Shown here: positions 21,501-36,500 of the stretch, one piece after another
Layout of the letters: each line of letters starts with the position of its first letter
How positions within the stretch are numbered: the stretch's first letter is position 1
Assembly: GCF_036417845.1 (NCBI RefSeq)
Contig: NC_089979.1
Location: 114,671,415 to 114,735,414, forward strand
Length of the DNA stretch: 64,000 nt
Direction of reading: 5' to 3'
Source of the DNA: Apteryx mantelli
Taxonomy: Eukaryota; Chordata; Aves; Apterygiformes; Apterygidae
The notes under the pieces: generated by a model
Seen by the model: the letters and a program-made list of their open reading frames with translations, nothing else
What the model was told of the DNA's origin: nothing
Database searches by the model: none
Made by a program: the position numbers and the translations under genes

Positions 21501-24500
21501 TTTTAAAAAGTAAGCTTTGCCTAGTAGTGCTCTTCTTCAGTGAATGTGGAAGCTGTACTCACAGCAGAGTTCCTGAATTCAAAGTCACCTCAGGGATTTT
21601 GCAGCCGGCATCCAGATTGCCTCTGGTGGCCAGTGGGAGCCAGCTGCCTCCGAAGCCCGCCTGACCTCACAGCGAGCAGGATCCTGCCACGAAGGATCCT
21701 GGTCATCTCCCCTCCCTGAGGTTGTCTGCACAGAGGCAGATGTGATGGCTGGAGGCCTGTGATCACTCCGCACTGTCAGTAAGCATGTGCTGGGGGGTGT
21801 GCCGTAAGCGTTCATGCACCCGATGTTTCTCTTTGAGCGCACCAGTGTATCTCAGAGCTGGCATCAGAGATTTTCTGCTAAATACGCAGCACAGGTAGGG
21901 GACCGTTCTGACTTGGAAACCAACCTTGGGGACTACTCTGCAGATGCACTCTGTGTATCTAATTCCTTTAGGCTGCCTTGATGGTCTGAATACAAAAAGA
22001 TGCACAGATATTAAGGGGTATCTTTGTGCAGTATCCAGCTGACTTTAATGTCAGTGAATGCTGCAACCTTGACAGCCTCTGTGGGGCTGCAGATGGAGCA
22101 CAACTTGCATAGACCTTAGTAAAAAGGAAATAGTGACCTTAACTTTGGCCTTGGGTCTCCCAGAATTTTTGTGAACTCCTGGCTGAGTTCGGTACTGCGT
22201 TTTGTACCCAAATGACCTGACTTTTCTCTGGTGGGAATATGTGGGGTAGAGTATCATGGTAGAGGATGTTATTTAAGTGCACTTTTGGTTTTGGAAAACT
22301 TTCATAGAGGATTACGTGGTCTTGTTTGAAAAATGGAGTTTTGTTATCACAATTCACATTCACAAAGGAGTGAAAGGAAAGGGTATGTGTGGGAGCTGCT
22401 CCATCACAGCCTTTTCCTCCTTCCGCTCGGCTGCTGCTCAGATGTAATGCCACGGCACAAATATCACAGCCATTAAAGACAATGGAAAGCGTGTTGCCGA
22501 GTGCTGTAGGCCAACTCCTCACTAAGCTGATCGCCATGCACACACTGTCATTTGAAATGTCTTTTCCGACTGCTTAGAGCTGGTCCCAATGTACAGAGCG
22601 TCTGGTGGGTCCCACTGACTAGGCTGGTGAGACAAAATCTCAGAAACAGAGGGAAAAATACTGAGAATGTTAACCGCAAAACATGTGCCCGTTGTGTGTG
22701 TGTGTGTGTTTGTGTGTGTGTGTATAAACTGATGAAGTGATTTGAGAAAGGACCTGAACTGGTAAAAGCTGACATATAACACTTTCAGAGCGATGACTCC
22801 CTGTCATCATAGTGACTGCCCTCTCCCCGTGTGCAGCCCGCCAAAATTGCAGTGCAAGTCACAGCAATCTTGGCCCCAAAGGAGAAGAGAAGAAATTGCT
22901 GTAGGGAATTTTAGCCATGAAAAAGCTGTTTCGAAGCTCCCCGCTCCTAGGCAATATGCAACCTTTCTTATTTACTAAGTTAGCATGAAATACTACACTT
23001 CTGCTGTGTTTCAGCTGAAGTTAACGCTTCCCGTGGAATGTAGATTAGCTATTCCAGATGCACAGAACTGTCTGTAATGTCGTTATGGCCCCCGTAAAAT
23101 AGAACCACCCACACCATTGCCAATTTAGTCTTATGACTGTGATTATATCCAAAACAAGGACCGGTGCAAGCTGAGCTCTGTATTTAATTCTTATATTGTA
23201 ATATTGTGGTTAAGAGGCAGCCAAATAGGCCTCCATCCAGTGCTAATTGAAGCAAGTGGGAATCTCTGTTTGACTCCAGTGAACACTGAAATTGGTTAGT
23301 TGGTCCATTAGGTTTGGAATTATGCTTTTGCTCATAAACAATTATTATCGAGAAAAAATGGCAAAACCTGGCCAGTTTAGTTTTCTGTACTGGTTTCTCT
23401 CCATGATTTCATTTCTGGTAGTTTGCAGTGAAGAGCATCTACAAAGTAGATTGCTTTAAAGGTTTGAAGGATGTGAAAGGATCGGGGGAGGGTTGCTTTT
23501 TTTCAGCTCTTTGGGCTGATGGTGGCAGATTTTTTGCAGTTTCATTTTGTTTTGCTTTGGGGGGAGGGGGGGGATTCCTGCCTGGTTTTATTCTGTCACC
23601 CATGCAGTTTTGCAAATGTGAATTCTTGGCCAGGTGCTTTTCAAGAGTTGATATTTACACTTGTCGGTGGCACCTACAAACCAGGACACAAACTAGCCAT
23701 AACACACTGTATATGTAGAACATCTCACCTGGGGGAACAGGTATTTATGCTTCAAAAGTGTGTGCTCACTAGTGGCACAGGTATGAGACGAAATCAGCTC
23801 CTGAAATGCCTGTTCTTACGGCTTGATTTTCAGAAGGAAGCACTCGCCCAAATGAGCTGGAGAGCTTGCTCTGAAAACCAGCCCCAGGCTAGTTAGACTT
23901 AAGATGTCCCTTCTACAGTGTTAACTGTATCTTTTCTTCCATACAGTTTTATTGTCTTCAACAGTCTTGTTAATCTTCCTCTCAGGACAATGTCTTGTAA
24001 CTGTTTTTTTCAGATAATTTTAAACTCCATGCACAAGTACCAGCCAAGGGTCCACATTATTAAGAAGAAGGATCACACGGCATCTTTGCTAAATCTGAAA
24101 TCTGAAGAGTTCAGGACATTTATCTTTCCAGAAACAGTTTTTACAGCTGTTACCGCCTATCAGAATCAATTGGTAAGTACAGTTGCTAACTTCCTCTGAT
24201 TTAGTTAAATTCCACACAGCTAAGAAATTCTTTCTTTTCCCTCACATTGAGATGTGGTTGAGGAAACTTTCTGATATAACTTACCTTTCCATTCTAATGT
24301 TTGTAGACCTTGTCCGGCCTAACATATTAAGGAGTAATTCTTATGTATATGGGTAGTTCTCCTAACTTCAAAGGGACATAAGGATTGCTCATATGAGTAA
24401 AGATGACATGAAAGAGGCTTTCATTTGTCTTCCCTTCTGTCTACACAAAGCTGTTTGCATATTATCATTTAGCGCTTTTAAAATTATAGTTCATTAAGGA

Positions 24501-27500
24501 GCTCTTCTGATTTCCAGTGTTCGTTCACGCTTTGAGCTAGTAGCTGGCAGACATTCTGGTTTGCACATGACAGTTTCATGGACTTAAAAACTCAACTAAT
24601 TAAGCTGTAAGGCTCAAATATAAGGGAAATCGCTGAGAGACATGCTTTTCAGAGGCTGCCCAGATTACATCCAGATGTTTGAATTTCAATTTGCATGCCA
24701 GTGAATAATATACACAAAATGGAGGAGATCATAACAATGTATTGCTAATGAGTAATTTTAGGACATATATAAACAATTGGAAAACAGAGGCTTTGCTCAA
24801 CAGTGTATAAAACTTTAATATTTAAGTCAGTGGAAAGATGTTGTTGGCTTCAGTGCAATTCAGAGTGTGTTTTAATGACTACTGCACTTCTTAAATTGCC
24901 TCTTTCTCTCTCAATTTCCCCCAAGTTAAGACAGGCTGTTCCAGATATATTACAAGTGCTCTCCAAACATGTGGGCAGGTAGCATCACAGAGTCAAAATA
25001 TCTGTTGGTTTATGTTTAAAAAAAAAACACTGCATTTGTTAATCTGAGGCAAAAATGATTCGTTTCTAAGTGCTATGAATAAAATGAAATTACTGCATGT
25101 CATGCTGAATAAGCAAAGAATGCAGTAGTAGTAGGGCTATGTCAGTAATTGTGACAGACCCCACATCCAGCTTTAAGGCTTTAATATCAGAATGTTTTGA
25201 CTGTAAACTTGAGTATGTATTTGAATGTTAAAGAAAATGAATTCAGCGTGTGGCAATCTCAAGAATATAAAGTTTGGACTTGTGGTTAGAAAAGATTTTT
25301 CCACTTAACTTTCTGTAGAAACTAGCAAAATAACAACAAACACAAAAACAACTTAAACTGGAATTTCATTCTGTGGAATGGATTTGTGTTTACCAATAAT
25401 ATTTACATCAGAGACATTTCTAAACTAACCTTCCCAAGGCACACACAACGAGTCCTGGAAAATTTCTCAATGGAACATCTCCGGAACCCCTAGAGGTTGA
25501 TGCTGTCATTTTATTTATGACTAATGAAAATGGAACCTTTTTTCATTTTTGCCATTTCTTTCAGAACTGTTTTAAGGAGGGGTTGATTACATTTCTGCAG
25601 GTTATTAGATAAAAGCTAAATACATTACACTTTCAACAAACTATCTCATAATTTAAGATTTAAAGGGCATGCATTTATTTAAACAGTCAAACCACTGCCA
25701 CAGAGTTGAATTGTAGGTCAAATTTCATTTTAAAATGCTTTCTAGCAGATGTTCTCTGATTGTTTGTGAGACAGTCTCTCAGGAAAAACATGGCCATAAA
25801 TGATTGCGAGTCTCATCTGGATTTGGTGGATACAAAAAGTTTCTCTTGTGATGTCATACCAAACCTTTAATATCAGGAAAATGGAAGTTTGACTGGTGAA
25901 AACGCACTCAAGAGATGAATAGAAATTCTTATTATTCTGCAGTACAGTTGGCTCAGCGTGTTGGTGATCTAAGTCAAGGGAACTACTTGGAGCTTACCTT
26001 TTTCCAAGGTAGTTTTCAAATGTTGCCACAGACTGAAGTCAGTTCACTATACATGAGACACTAACCCCCTGCTCTTTGCAACGTGACCGTGAGTCAAGGA
26101 CGCCGACCTCTTGGGAGTAGGAGAAGACTCTAACTGGCTTGCTGAACTGTTACAAGATCCTGTGACAAAACTGGTGTTCAGGCTAGTTGTTATCATTTGT
26201 ATTTGTGTGATGAGACAGCCTAAAACCCCAGCCAACGCAGGGGTTTGTCTCTTGCGTAATTCCTCAGAGCAAGGATCACTGCCTTCCCAGGGAGCTTGCA
26301 CACTGAATGGAAAGAGTTGAGCAGGGAAGGCAGCAGCACGGCGGTGACGTGAGTTGCCCAGGGTTGCAGAGCGGGTGGGTGGCAGACCCGAGAGCGGCTG
26401 CTCGGAGCACCCGTGGGCTCTCCTCTTGACGTCTGTTTTTGCCAAAGACATCAGGACAGCTAGTTTCTATTTCAGGTTTCATGACCCCAGTCCCACGCAC
26501 TACCCAGCAGGCCAGACTGCCTCTCTGTTTGTCGTGCTCCCTTCCTCTTCTTGCTGTGTCCAGAGCTGTAGCTCAGACCTGCCTTTTGGACACTGCAGAC
26601 CAGTAATTAAAAACTCATTACTGGCCCCATATACTTCACTTTTTGTGAGCCTGTCCTTCCCCCTCTGTGTTTCTCTCCCAAAAGACCTCTCTCTCAGAAC
26701 AAGAGAGGATTCAGTTCAGTTGTCCTGCTCCTTTTTTGGAGGAGCCACCCAATTCTGAAATACCTTTACTTCATGAGAGAATTTGATCATTTGCGGATTT
26801 GGAAAAGATCCCTTTTCTTTCTGAGTCTCAAGGGCCAGCTATTAAAAATGAGGTGTGGCTCTATTATACAAGCTTTTTTCACAGAAAGCCAAGCTGAAAT
26901 AGCTGCTCAGTATGAAATACTGAGAGCTGTTGATTTTCTTTGGCTTCTGCTAGGGTGGCATTCACTGCCTTGCAGGGTAGACCTTGTCTTGTGTACAATC
27001 AAATTCTAACTACTCACTTATAGTTCATTTTTAATTCCTAGAAGAAATAGTATAGTTGGAGAATCTGAATATTATTATGATATCTCAGGTTTTATTTACC
27101 AAATCTCTTTTCTTTTGGACAGCTGGAAAATTTCAGAAGGACGATGGTGTGTATTTTTTCCTGATCCCCCAAAGCACAGTGGTAGCCACCCTCTATTCCT
27201 GAACAGTTACATTGCAAAGTTAAGGGGAGCCCTGATGCCTTGGGGCAGAGGGAGTCCTAACCAGTGGGTTTCTATGGCAGATGTGAAGGCTGGTGGGATG
27301 CACTGAACAGATCTGTAGTTGAATTTGAAGAGGGGAGGAGAGTTTTGGTTATAAAAGATCTAGTCTTTTAGGACTGGAACAGTTTTAACGGGGCCGCCCT
27401 TTTAACACCCAGACTGTGTCACTTCAGATCTGGGTTCTTCCCACTTTTTCTCTCCCTCCTTCCCTTCCCCAGCGTCTTATCTCTACAAAAACAGTTATAC

Positions 27501-30500
27501 TGGCCCTGTGTGGTGGCTGGTAGGTCTGGCTGAGAACAGTTGCATAACTAAAAAAAACAGGTGGGACCGAACTGAAATAGCATTCTCAAGTTTGCAGACA
27601 ACAGGCCCGTGGTTTGGGCTCAGGTTAGCTGCTGTGCAGTTCCACCAAAGAGGCTCAGATCTTAGCAGGATGCTGTGCACTGCTGATGGAAAACACTACC
27701 TAATTTGTGCTAAAGTATTTGGAAGCAATAACCTTGTACGTGTGCGGCTTCCCTCTGCTTGGGTAACATGAAGCCACAACCCACTGTGCCCTTTGGTCTT
27801 TCCACTGCCATATGAATGATACAGCCTGCTTCTTGAGCTGGCTCAACATAAGGCTCCCAAAAGGAAATCTGACTTGTTCTTTTGCTGATACCAGTTTCAT
27901 AGCAGTGTCACTTCACTGATTTCAGAGGAGTTGTTCTTTCTTCACCATGGGATGAGAGGAGGACCAGGCTCTGCCTCCGGAGCTCTGCAGCATCCCAAGA
28001 GTTGCAGGCACATAAACAACACACTAACACACACACAAAAGCAGCATGGATAAAATTAGTGGTGAAGCCAGGAGGGTGGGCTGGTTAACACTTTGTACAC
28101 TGCAACAGCTTAACACTGTGTTTATGTTGTATTGTTCTTTTCTGTGTTTCCAGATAACCAAGTTGAAAATTGACAGCAACCCTTTTGCTAAAGGATTCCG
28201 GGACTCTTCCAGACTCACTGATATCGAGAGGTAATGGGGACTTTCTGTTTACTTTCCATGCAGATAAGATAAAGAGAAGAGAGAGTTTGTAGGAAAAGCA
28301 TCCTTTCAACTCCTGAGAAGCTGTGCATTTTAATGTTATCTTGTTGTGTATAGTAAGCCTCCTCCACCTCCTTTAAAAATACTTATAAACTTTATGAAGA
28401 AAGAGCTGTTTTGAGTTGTGACATCTGTTTCAGTTGAGGCCCGTATATTCATCTTCCTGATGGGGCTTCTTGAAGGAAGAGAGGGTCAGTTTTATAACTT
28501 CAGAATGAAAAGCTTTTTTCTTATCATGCCATTTAATTCTGTTGAGGGCTGTGAATTGGATCTCTGAGAAACAAGGGCTGTGGTCCTGTGAAAAATGTCT
28601 TTATAGCTGCCCACTGCTCTACACAGTGGAAAAGAGAGAGGGCAGCTTCCCAAAATGCCCTTCAGCCATCCCAGGCACTGAAGTCAGCAACTATTGTCAC
28701 CAGGACAAATCCCATAACTCCCACTCTGCCGACAAACATGCCATCTTTGTTTCACCGATACTGTACAGCATTAGGGGAAAGCTTTATCTGGAAACTGTGG
28801 GGTTTTGTGTTACAGTTCATTACAAGCAACTGCTGCCATAGGGACTGAAGCATTAACCCGCGGTTGGGTAGGGAATAAACTTCAGTCTCTTGGTATCCCT
28901 CCAGTGCATCACAATTTTATGATAGTGTCAAATGCTTTGGCAAATGAAGCAAATTAAGCTGTCTGAATCCTTTAGGCTGGAAGCGAATTTGATGGAGATG
29001 GATATAGCACATCCAAATTTTCCTGTAAGAACATGATCGTGAAAGAAAATTTTGGAGAGGTTGAAACCCTCCAGGCTCTTATGTGTGGATATCCAGATGT
29101 CTCTATGATTCATCTTTCATGGGTGCATATAAGGGACAAGCTGCTAATATTCAAACAGCTAGAGAAAGTCTTTACAGCATTTCAAAAATACGTCAGTCCC
29201 AAGCAGTTTTATGGCTGGGAAATGGCAGTGTGTTTTATACCTTACTAGTTACTGGATTATTAGTGATCTGTTGAATAATTGGGTGCAAGAACAGTTATTT
29301 ATCAGAAAGAAAGCTTGTGGACTACAGTGTGTGCTTACATTGTTGTTAAAAGTTGCTTCCTAAGTGAAAGTCTTAGTTGAAAATGAAGAAGAACAAAGTA
29401 GATTTAACTGAAATAACATAGCCTGGCATATTGGCAGAGTACTAAGGTAAACAAGGTCCAGAGATCAGGTTTTTGTGCAGAAAATAGTCCAAAAAGAACC
29501 TGTAGGAAGAGAAGAGGCCTTAATTTTCACATTTGAGTTTCCTTTTTTTACAGACAGGCAACATCTAATGACACATCTTTACAAGGGCTGAGAGTGTCTG
29601 AAGAGATAAGCTGAGAGAAAAACTTAGTTACCTCTGTGCAGACGAACTGACTATCGTGGTGCTGGATATGAAGGGAATTTTTCCAGAGGACATCTTATTA
29701 TAACAGCACATGGCATGAAGTCAGAAATGCTGAGCTGAAACCACAGTGCCCTTTTGTTTATTGATAAGTGTAAGAACAGAGCCTGAGACAGTCAGCCTAG
29801 CCCAGGCATGAATGTTGCCACAAAAGATAAGGTATCCAAGCGTGAAACCTACAATAAATACAAGAAAGGGAATGTGTAAAGTATGGAAACCACACTAAAA
29901 CCTGGTTTTGAGAGTCCAGGTTTGGGTCAGATCTATTTTGACTTAAATGGGAAAGTTTAGCTCTTATTAGGGGACAACTGTATTTAAAAAAAACAAAAAC
30001 TGTTGCACAACACATCAAGTAAAAAGATAGTAAAAGTGTGACACACAAGAGGGCTAGTAAGAGACTGTGAATTTCATTTTTCCTCTCCTGAGTTATCTGG
30101 TACGGTCCAGACATACTAAGGGTTTTATTCAGTTCCAGCATTAAAATATTCAGACACAAGAGAATGTCGTGTCAGTCAGTACTGCGCTCTCAGAGCCCCA
30201 TTGCTATGTTTCCTCAGCAGCATTGGTTTTACAGATTTCATCATAGCACCAGAAAAAATGTTTAAATAAATCTCGTATAAACCAAAAGAAATAACAAAGT
30301 GAGATACAACAGCAGGAAGAGTTTCCTGTTCTATGTCCGCTGAGGCATGCATTACAAGATGAAGGTAATCCATTGAATAGTACAGCATGACTCCAGCATG
30401 GTCTACTTGGAAACTTAGTAGGTTCAATAAGACGGCTTGCTGATAAAAATATTTCTTTGCCTGGGAATAGTATGCAGTGCAAATGCACTTTTGCAGAGTT

Positions 30501-33500
30501 CTTGAAGACGAATATTTAACTAGAAGTTGTGTAAATAGCTTCTATGTAATGTTTCCTAAGCAGGCTGAGACACAGTGTGTGCGTGCATAATCTGCAATGT
30601 TGTGCGGTGATCTTAATGGTCTTTTGTAAAGTATCCTGTGATGTTAGGGCCAAGAGAGCACTCATTTATTGCAAGTTCCAGCTTTTCGGAGTGACCTAAG
30701 TAGTGTGAAAGTGTACAGAGCTTTGTATTTCATTTCCAGGTATTTAAGCCTGCTTTTTCCTAAACAGCCTTTGGGGAGGGAAACAAATCAGATCAATTGA
30801 TCTTTAGAGACCTAAAGCAATTAAATTAGTCTGGAGTCAGTTACTGCACTAAACCATCCAGTAATTGGATTGCTCCTTGTAACTGATTGAAAACAGCCTC
30901 TATCTGTAACAATATAGGGAGTTTTTCTTTATAGTAGATCTGAGAGAAAAACACATCTTTTTATGACATGATGACAGAAATTGCACTTTTTTAACCTAAT
31001 TGAATATGATTTTATAAATATGTGACTTTAACGATTTCAGGCTTCCCAGTCTAGATTTACGATCCCTATGTAGGAAATTCAAACTGCAAATGCCTTTAGG
31101 ATTAAATCTGTTTGCATTATATGTATTGGAGTCAAAATAATACATGTAAAGGTAGTGAAGTCTGCAAAATGATAAAGGAGTTAGGCAACTGCAAGCTATT
31201 GAAGTTCTTACATTTTCTTTTGTTCCTGTCTAAATACTGTAGAACAGTTTCCTCATACTCATAGCTAATTATGCAAATCTTTTAACTGTTGAAAAAATCT
31301 TATGTGTTTTTGGTATATAGCAAATTTTCAGTAGAATGTGAAGCTCCTTCCACAATCAGCTCTTTCCATACATTACTTGTGGTAATCTATTTACATTAAC
31401 AGGACAGACTTTATCTAGGGCTACTGTGTTTAGATAAGTTGATGATTCACCTTTTGATCTTTTTATATGGTATTTACATTTCTTCTACTATAAAAAGGCT
31501 CCTACCGTGGTTGTGATTGAAAAACTGAATATTTAGCAGAAATTATCAGACTGTGGAACTTGACATACTGCGGTGTTGACTACCAGATGCCAAACACTGT
31601 AGTATGGATGCTGGTCTTGAGAGTGATCTTTTTTAATGGTAACCTTTGTAAAGAAGACAGGTTTTCTAATATTAGCTGGACTCTGGAGAGAAGTTTTAAG
31701 GTAATGTCTTTATGTTTCTGTTTAAGGAAAAACTGACAAACCCATAGAAAATGCCAAATCAGAACACAATAGATTCACTTTTCATCTAGTGCTTGAATTT
31801 ATCTTTTGGATTGCGGTGAAGAGTTAGACTTTAAAAAATAAATAGATATATAAATAAAACCGTAACAGTTAAAATCATGCAGACAATCCAAACAAAAACA
31901 TGATTATTTCAAGAGTGTGAGTCAACAGAACTACTGAATCATAAAATAATGATCAAACAAGAATTGACAGATCGTAATCATTTTTTGAACATAGTTTTTC
32001 AGTTTGATCCAGTGTGCGATAGGTGAGTTCAAGGGATGGACCTGTAACTGCTACAGAGAACTAAGGGAGTACACTCATCTGCACAAATCCCATAAATGCT
32101 TCTGGGAGCTAGATGCATGCTTCAAGAGGCAATGTCTTAGGTAATGGAAAAATATGGTCTGCACACCAAAATAATTTTTAAGCAGAGAGAGGAAGGATTG
32201 GGGATGGGGGAAGTACATAAGAGAGAGCTGTAGCACAGCATCCCAGCTGGATTTGCATGGTAATCAGATTCTGAATTTTCCCCTGAGGAACTTCATGTCT
32301 GAAACATGGAAATATATTGTAGTGAGTTATAAGGCTGTAAATGAAATGAATGCTAATGCCTGGATATGGGTACTGCCCTGTTGAATTAGCAGTCAAAGCC
32401 ATGTGCTTAATTATGTGCTGTCAGCAGCAGTCCTCACTCCCATTCCTTTCCTGCTTGCCACACAGCAGCTGCTTTTCCTCCCCACTGCTTCCTACTGGTC
32501 CAGAAGAACTTTTCTGAGTCTTGAAACCCTCCTACCAACAGCCAGAAATACATACTCTCTAGGACCTACTCCCATATCCATGGTCAAGTAGGGCTTTGCC
32601 ATAGTTTTCCTCCAAGTCAAACTCTCCAGCTGACCTTTTATCCCTCGCTAGTTCTCAGTCTGTAGATGTCAATGACCAGCCATGGGAGATCATCTCTAAG
32701 TTGGGAGAAGTCCTGAATTTAGGGAGAGCCACCAGGAACTCACGTGCCTAAACATCTGTAGCTGCTGCCATTTCAGATGCCCTGTGGTTACTACAGCCTC
32801 CAGCTGCTGCTACTCCAAAAGGGTAGACAAATTATCTGTAGTTTCTGTATCACACCTTCCAGACCCTTGCAGGAGGCTGGGATGTCTTAGGACATCTAGA
32901 ACACCCTTGCTGCCTACATTTAGACACCTGAATCATCCCCTTCAAGTCTGGTTCTTCCAACTCTGTTTCCTATTAGCTGGACAACCTTTCCTTTTCCCCA
33001 GCAGAAATCCCTTCATTCCAGCTAAAATCTCTTCAGTTCCCAAACTTTTAAGTACTCATACCCTAGGTCATTCTTCGCAGAGGCCTGATTTTCTGTTATC
33101 TTGTCCCTTGCGCAAAATGGTATAAAGTGTTTTATTTTGCTAGTGTTTTCCACTTGCTTCATGCAGGTGTAGTGCGTGCAAAAGGAGACAGGACAATGTC
33201 ATGTCAGACCTACTGTTTCCAGCAGAGGGGAAATTTCCCAGGGACTTTCCCCAGTCCAGGTTTCACAGCACTGTTTGTGTCCTTTGCCTGACAATCAGAA
33301 AGAACTGGTTGTGTTCACTGGGTGAAATGGAGCCCGATGGGGTTATGTTAGTGTTAAATGTGTCAGTATATTTGGGGAGAAAAAGATGAAGAGCTTTAAT
33401 ATGCATTTGTAAGTGTGTGCTTTTGGGCAAGTGAGAAAAGAGAAATATAACCTCTTCACTTTTCTCATTCCCTGTATAAAGCTAGCTGTTTTTCTCTCTC

Positions 33501-36500
33501 TCTTTTTTTTTTTTTTTTTGTAGATAGAGAAGTGGGGGAGATATATTTAATAACCTCATACTTCACTTGTTCTTTCTCCTGCAGTCTTCTAAATATAGAT
33601 TTGTTATAATTTAATTTTGATTCCCCTTCTTTCTTAAAATTTGATGGGCCCTGGTTCTTAGCCGGTAGCAACTGGTTCAGTTCTAACCCAATCAGTGGAC
33701 CAGTGCTAGTTTTTTGATTGAGGATTTGGTCCATACAGTGTCAGAGCTGAACTGTTCCTAATATCAGTCTGTGATATTAATATACCCATATAAGAACAAC
33801 TATATGTAGCATATTAATCTGTGTCTGTATTTATGCTTGTGCACATGTAAAGTAACAGCTAGAAGCCACAGGAGCATGGAGGCTGAGTGACGTCTGAACA
33901 GCAGTTCTGACAGATTTGTTGTTTGCTCCTAGCTGCTGTTATGGAAATATATTTGTTCCTCCTGCTTGTTTTTTGGACTCCTTTTTAGCGCTTGCATCTT
34001 GGACAAATTAGTCATCTTTCCCTTAGAAAAAAAGTTCTACTACAGTGCGACTTCCGACAAGTTTATTTTTGTGCCTTCTCAGCCCATTTATTCCATCTGT
34101 CTTCACCTCACCTCACTTCTGATGTCTTCTGTTATCTGGGCTTTCTTCCAAACATACTAACTGGCAGCTATAAAAAAAAGGAAACCTTTGAAATGCAGAA
34201 CTAAAGGAGTCATTCAGGCTGCAAACTGATAATTCATACACTTTATGTCCTGTTCTGTATTTTCTCTTTGTGTAGAACTGAATGGCCAAGCAAAACATGG
34301 TTGCCAGTTTTATTATTTTCCTTCTATTAATCTTTTTTTTAACATTGTCTTTCTTAAAAAGAAAATGACAAAAAAATATGATACTGGGAATAGGGAGAAG
34401 ATTCTGAGGATATTCTTCCATTTTTGCTTATCTATCACTTGGATAGTAAGGGCAAATAGAGAAAATACTAATGGGTTGCTCATCACTGCTCTAAAATTTT
34501 TCCCCCTTTTAGACATTCCTAAATGAGATGGTAGCTTATCCAGAGGATATAAATTTAGATTGCCTGGCTCTGGAACCTGCTCTCTCTCACTTCAGATTGT
34601 CTTTCGCCCATTGTCTTCAACAGATGTTGATCCGGGTTTGCAGTGGAGTGAATGGCTAGTATTACATCAACTCCATCGTCTTTGGATCCTTGGGATGGAT
34701 CTAAGACGGGTAGTACCATCAGGCTACTTCTGGATTAGCTTTTCTAACACCTTTTGCCAAAACTAAATATATTTGCCTCAAGTCTCCTCAGCACAAAGGG
34801 AGAAGGTAGACATCCTGTCTCCATCCCCTGGGTGCTCTCTCTACCAAATTCAGGAAAATCCATAGCTTCAGGTGCATGCAAGCATGTAGTGGCCTCTGTA
34901 CTGATGGTCCATTGTGCTCAGGTGAGCCCTCTTCAATGTCTCCTCAGGGGTCACAGAGTCTGTTATGGTCACATGCTTCAAGATCAGGGTCATGGTGGTC
35001 AGCGGGCTGTGGCAAATGCATGCCTGAAAAAGAATAACAGCAGAAAAAATGATTTGAGGGGGCATCAAAGAAATGCCTGCTTCCACCTACAAAGCAGCAC
35101 TATTCTTTCATCTTGATTGAAGATCCTGCTCAGGGTAAGCATGGACTTTACCATCTCCTGCGAGAATTTCTGTGACTTGGGGTTGACAGCAAGAAGTGAG
35201 TGTCCTCACACAGGGCCTTGCTCCTTGGCTGCTTCCTAAATCAGCTCCATGTTTTCTGTTGTTTCCCAGTTCATATCCAGTACCATGGCAAGATCTTGGA
35301 TTTAGTTTGTAAAGTATTAGTGAATTATTTATCAGCCATGTCAGAGTCTTCCTGTCTATATTTGATCCCCTGAAACTGCTCTGTATGTACAGGACAGTGT
35401 TACTAAACAAGGCCAAAGACACAGCTTGTAGCTGCAAGAGAGAAAGCATCCTTCGCTGAGAGTTTAACTGTGGAATTGGTTGTCAGCAGGGACAAGATTT
35501 AACTGTTCAGTCCAGAGGTTAATACCTGCAGAGTGACAAGGGGCTGTCTAGGTACCCTAAAGCTTCCTGAATAATAAATTCTACCAATCCTTCACTTCCT
35601 TGGATTCTCAGTCCCAAACTTACTGGTTGTTTTCTTGCACAAAGGAGAGAAGCACTTTGTTCATAGTAAGCAGAGGTTTATTAAAAGGGCTGGGCTCAAG
35701 GTGTGCTTCTGTCGTAATGCAGGTCGTTGGGATCAACCTGCGCTCCTTTCCCATGTTACCTCCCCTCACATTTATCCTGTCTCAGCATCTTCTCTTAGGG
35801 TGTGATAGCCAATAACAGCTTAGGTTTTCCCTCTCCATTTGGCAAATGATTCCTTCTTCTCTGTCTCAGACAGCTTTAGCCCCTAACTTGCTATTTTCCA
35901 GCCTGTCATCTGCTACTATTATCCAGTTGTACACATCACACAGCTTAATCATAGTAATATATTATGCCTGTGCATGTGTGTTTTTTCCCCTCTGGGTATT
36001 TACAAGATAACTGTGAGTTAAAAAGCAGTCTGGAAGGCTGAAAATGGTTGGGAAACCACACAAAAAAATTTGACAGAAAGAAGACATCTTTCTTCGAGCT
36101 AGCTGACAGCTTTTGATCTCTCAAAACAAAGTTTGTTGCTAACTTGTTGCTAATAGAAGACACTGTAGAGTTCTAAGATGCATTAAAAAGTAAAAATCAT
36201 TAGGTCCAAGTATTAGATAACAAGTGTCTGATCACAAACTGAGTAACAGAAGTTGCACATTGAGTAACTTGAAATCACTTTGCCCTTCAGCCAGTTTAGT
36301 ATGAATCAGGTCTGAAGAAACTAAAGGAAAGCTTTAAAAAAAATTCCATCAAATCCTATTTTTGTTCCTGCTATTCATTTTTTTTTTTAATTGAGAAGAA
36401 TCATAATATGGCAAATACTGATTTATAGTTCAGTAATTTATAAAATTATCTACAGAAATGCTTTGAACCATGTTGAGATATGAGTGGTCTTGCTATAAAT

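Noticed and set aside
29797..30159. 120-codon minus-strand open frame with hydrophobic stretches
   Set aside because: It lies within TBX20 intron 6, has no recognisable domain, no supporting splice sites and ordinary intron composition.
34560..35450. Possible LTR or retroposon segment in intron 6 with several 70-120 codon frames on both strands
   Set aside because: No terminal repeats, primer-binding site, polypurine tract or recognisable Gag/Pol motif could be seen, and the peptides match nothing I know.
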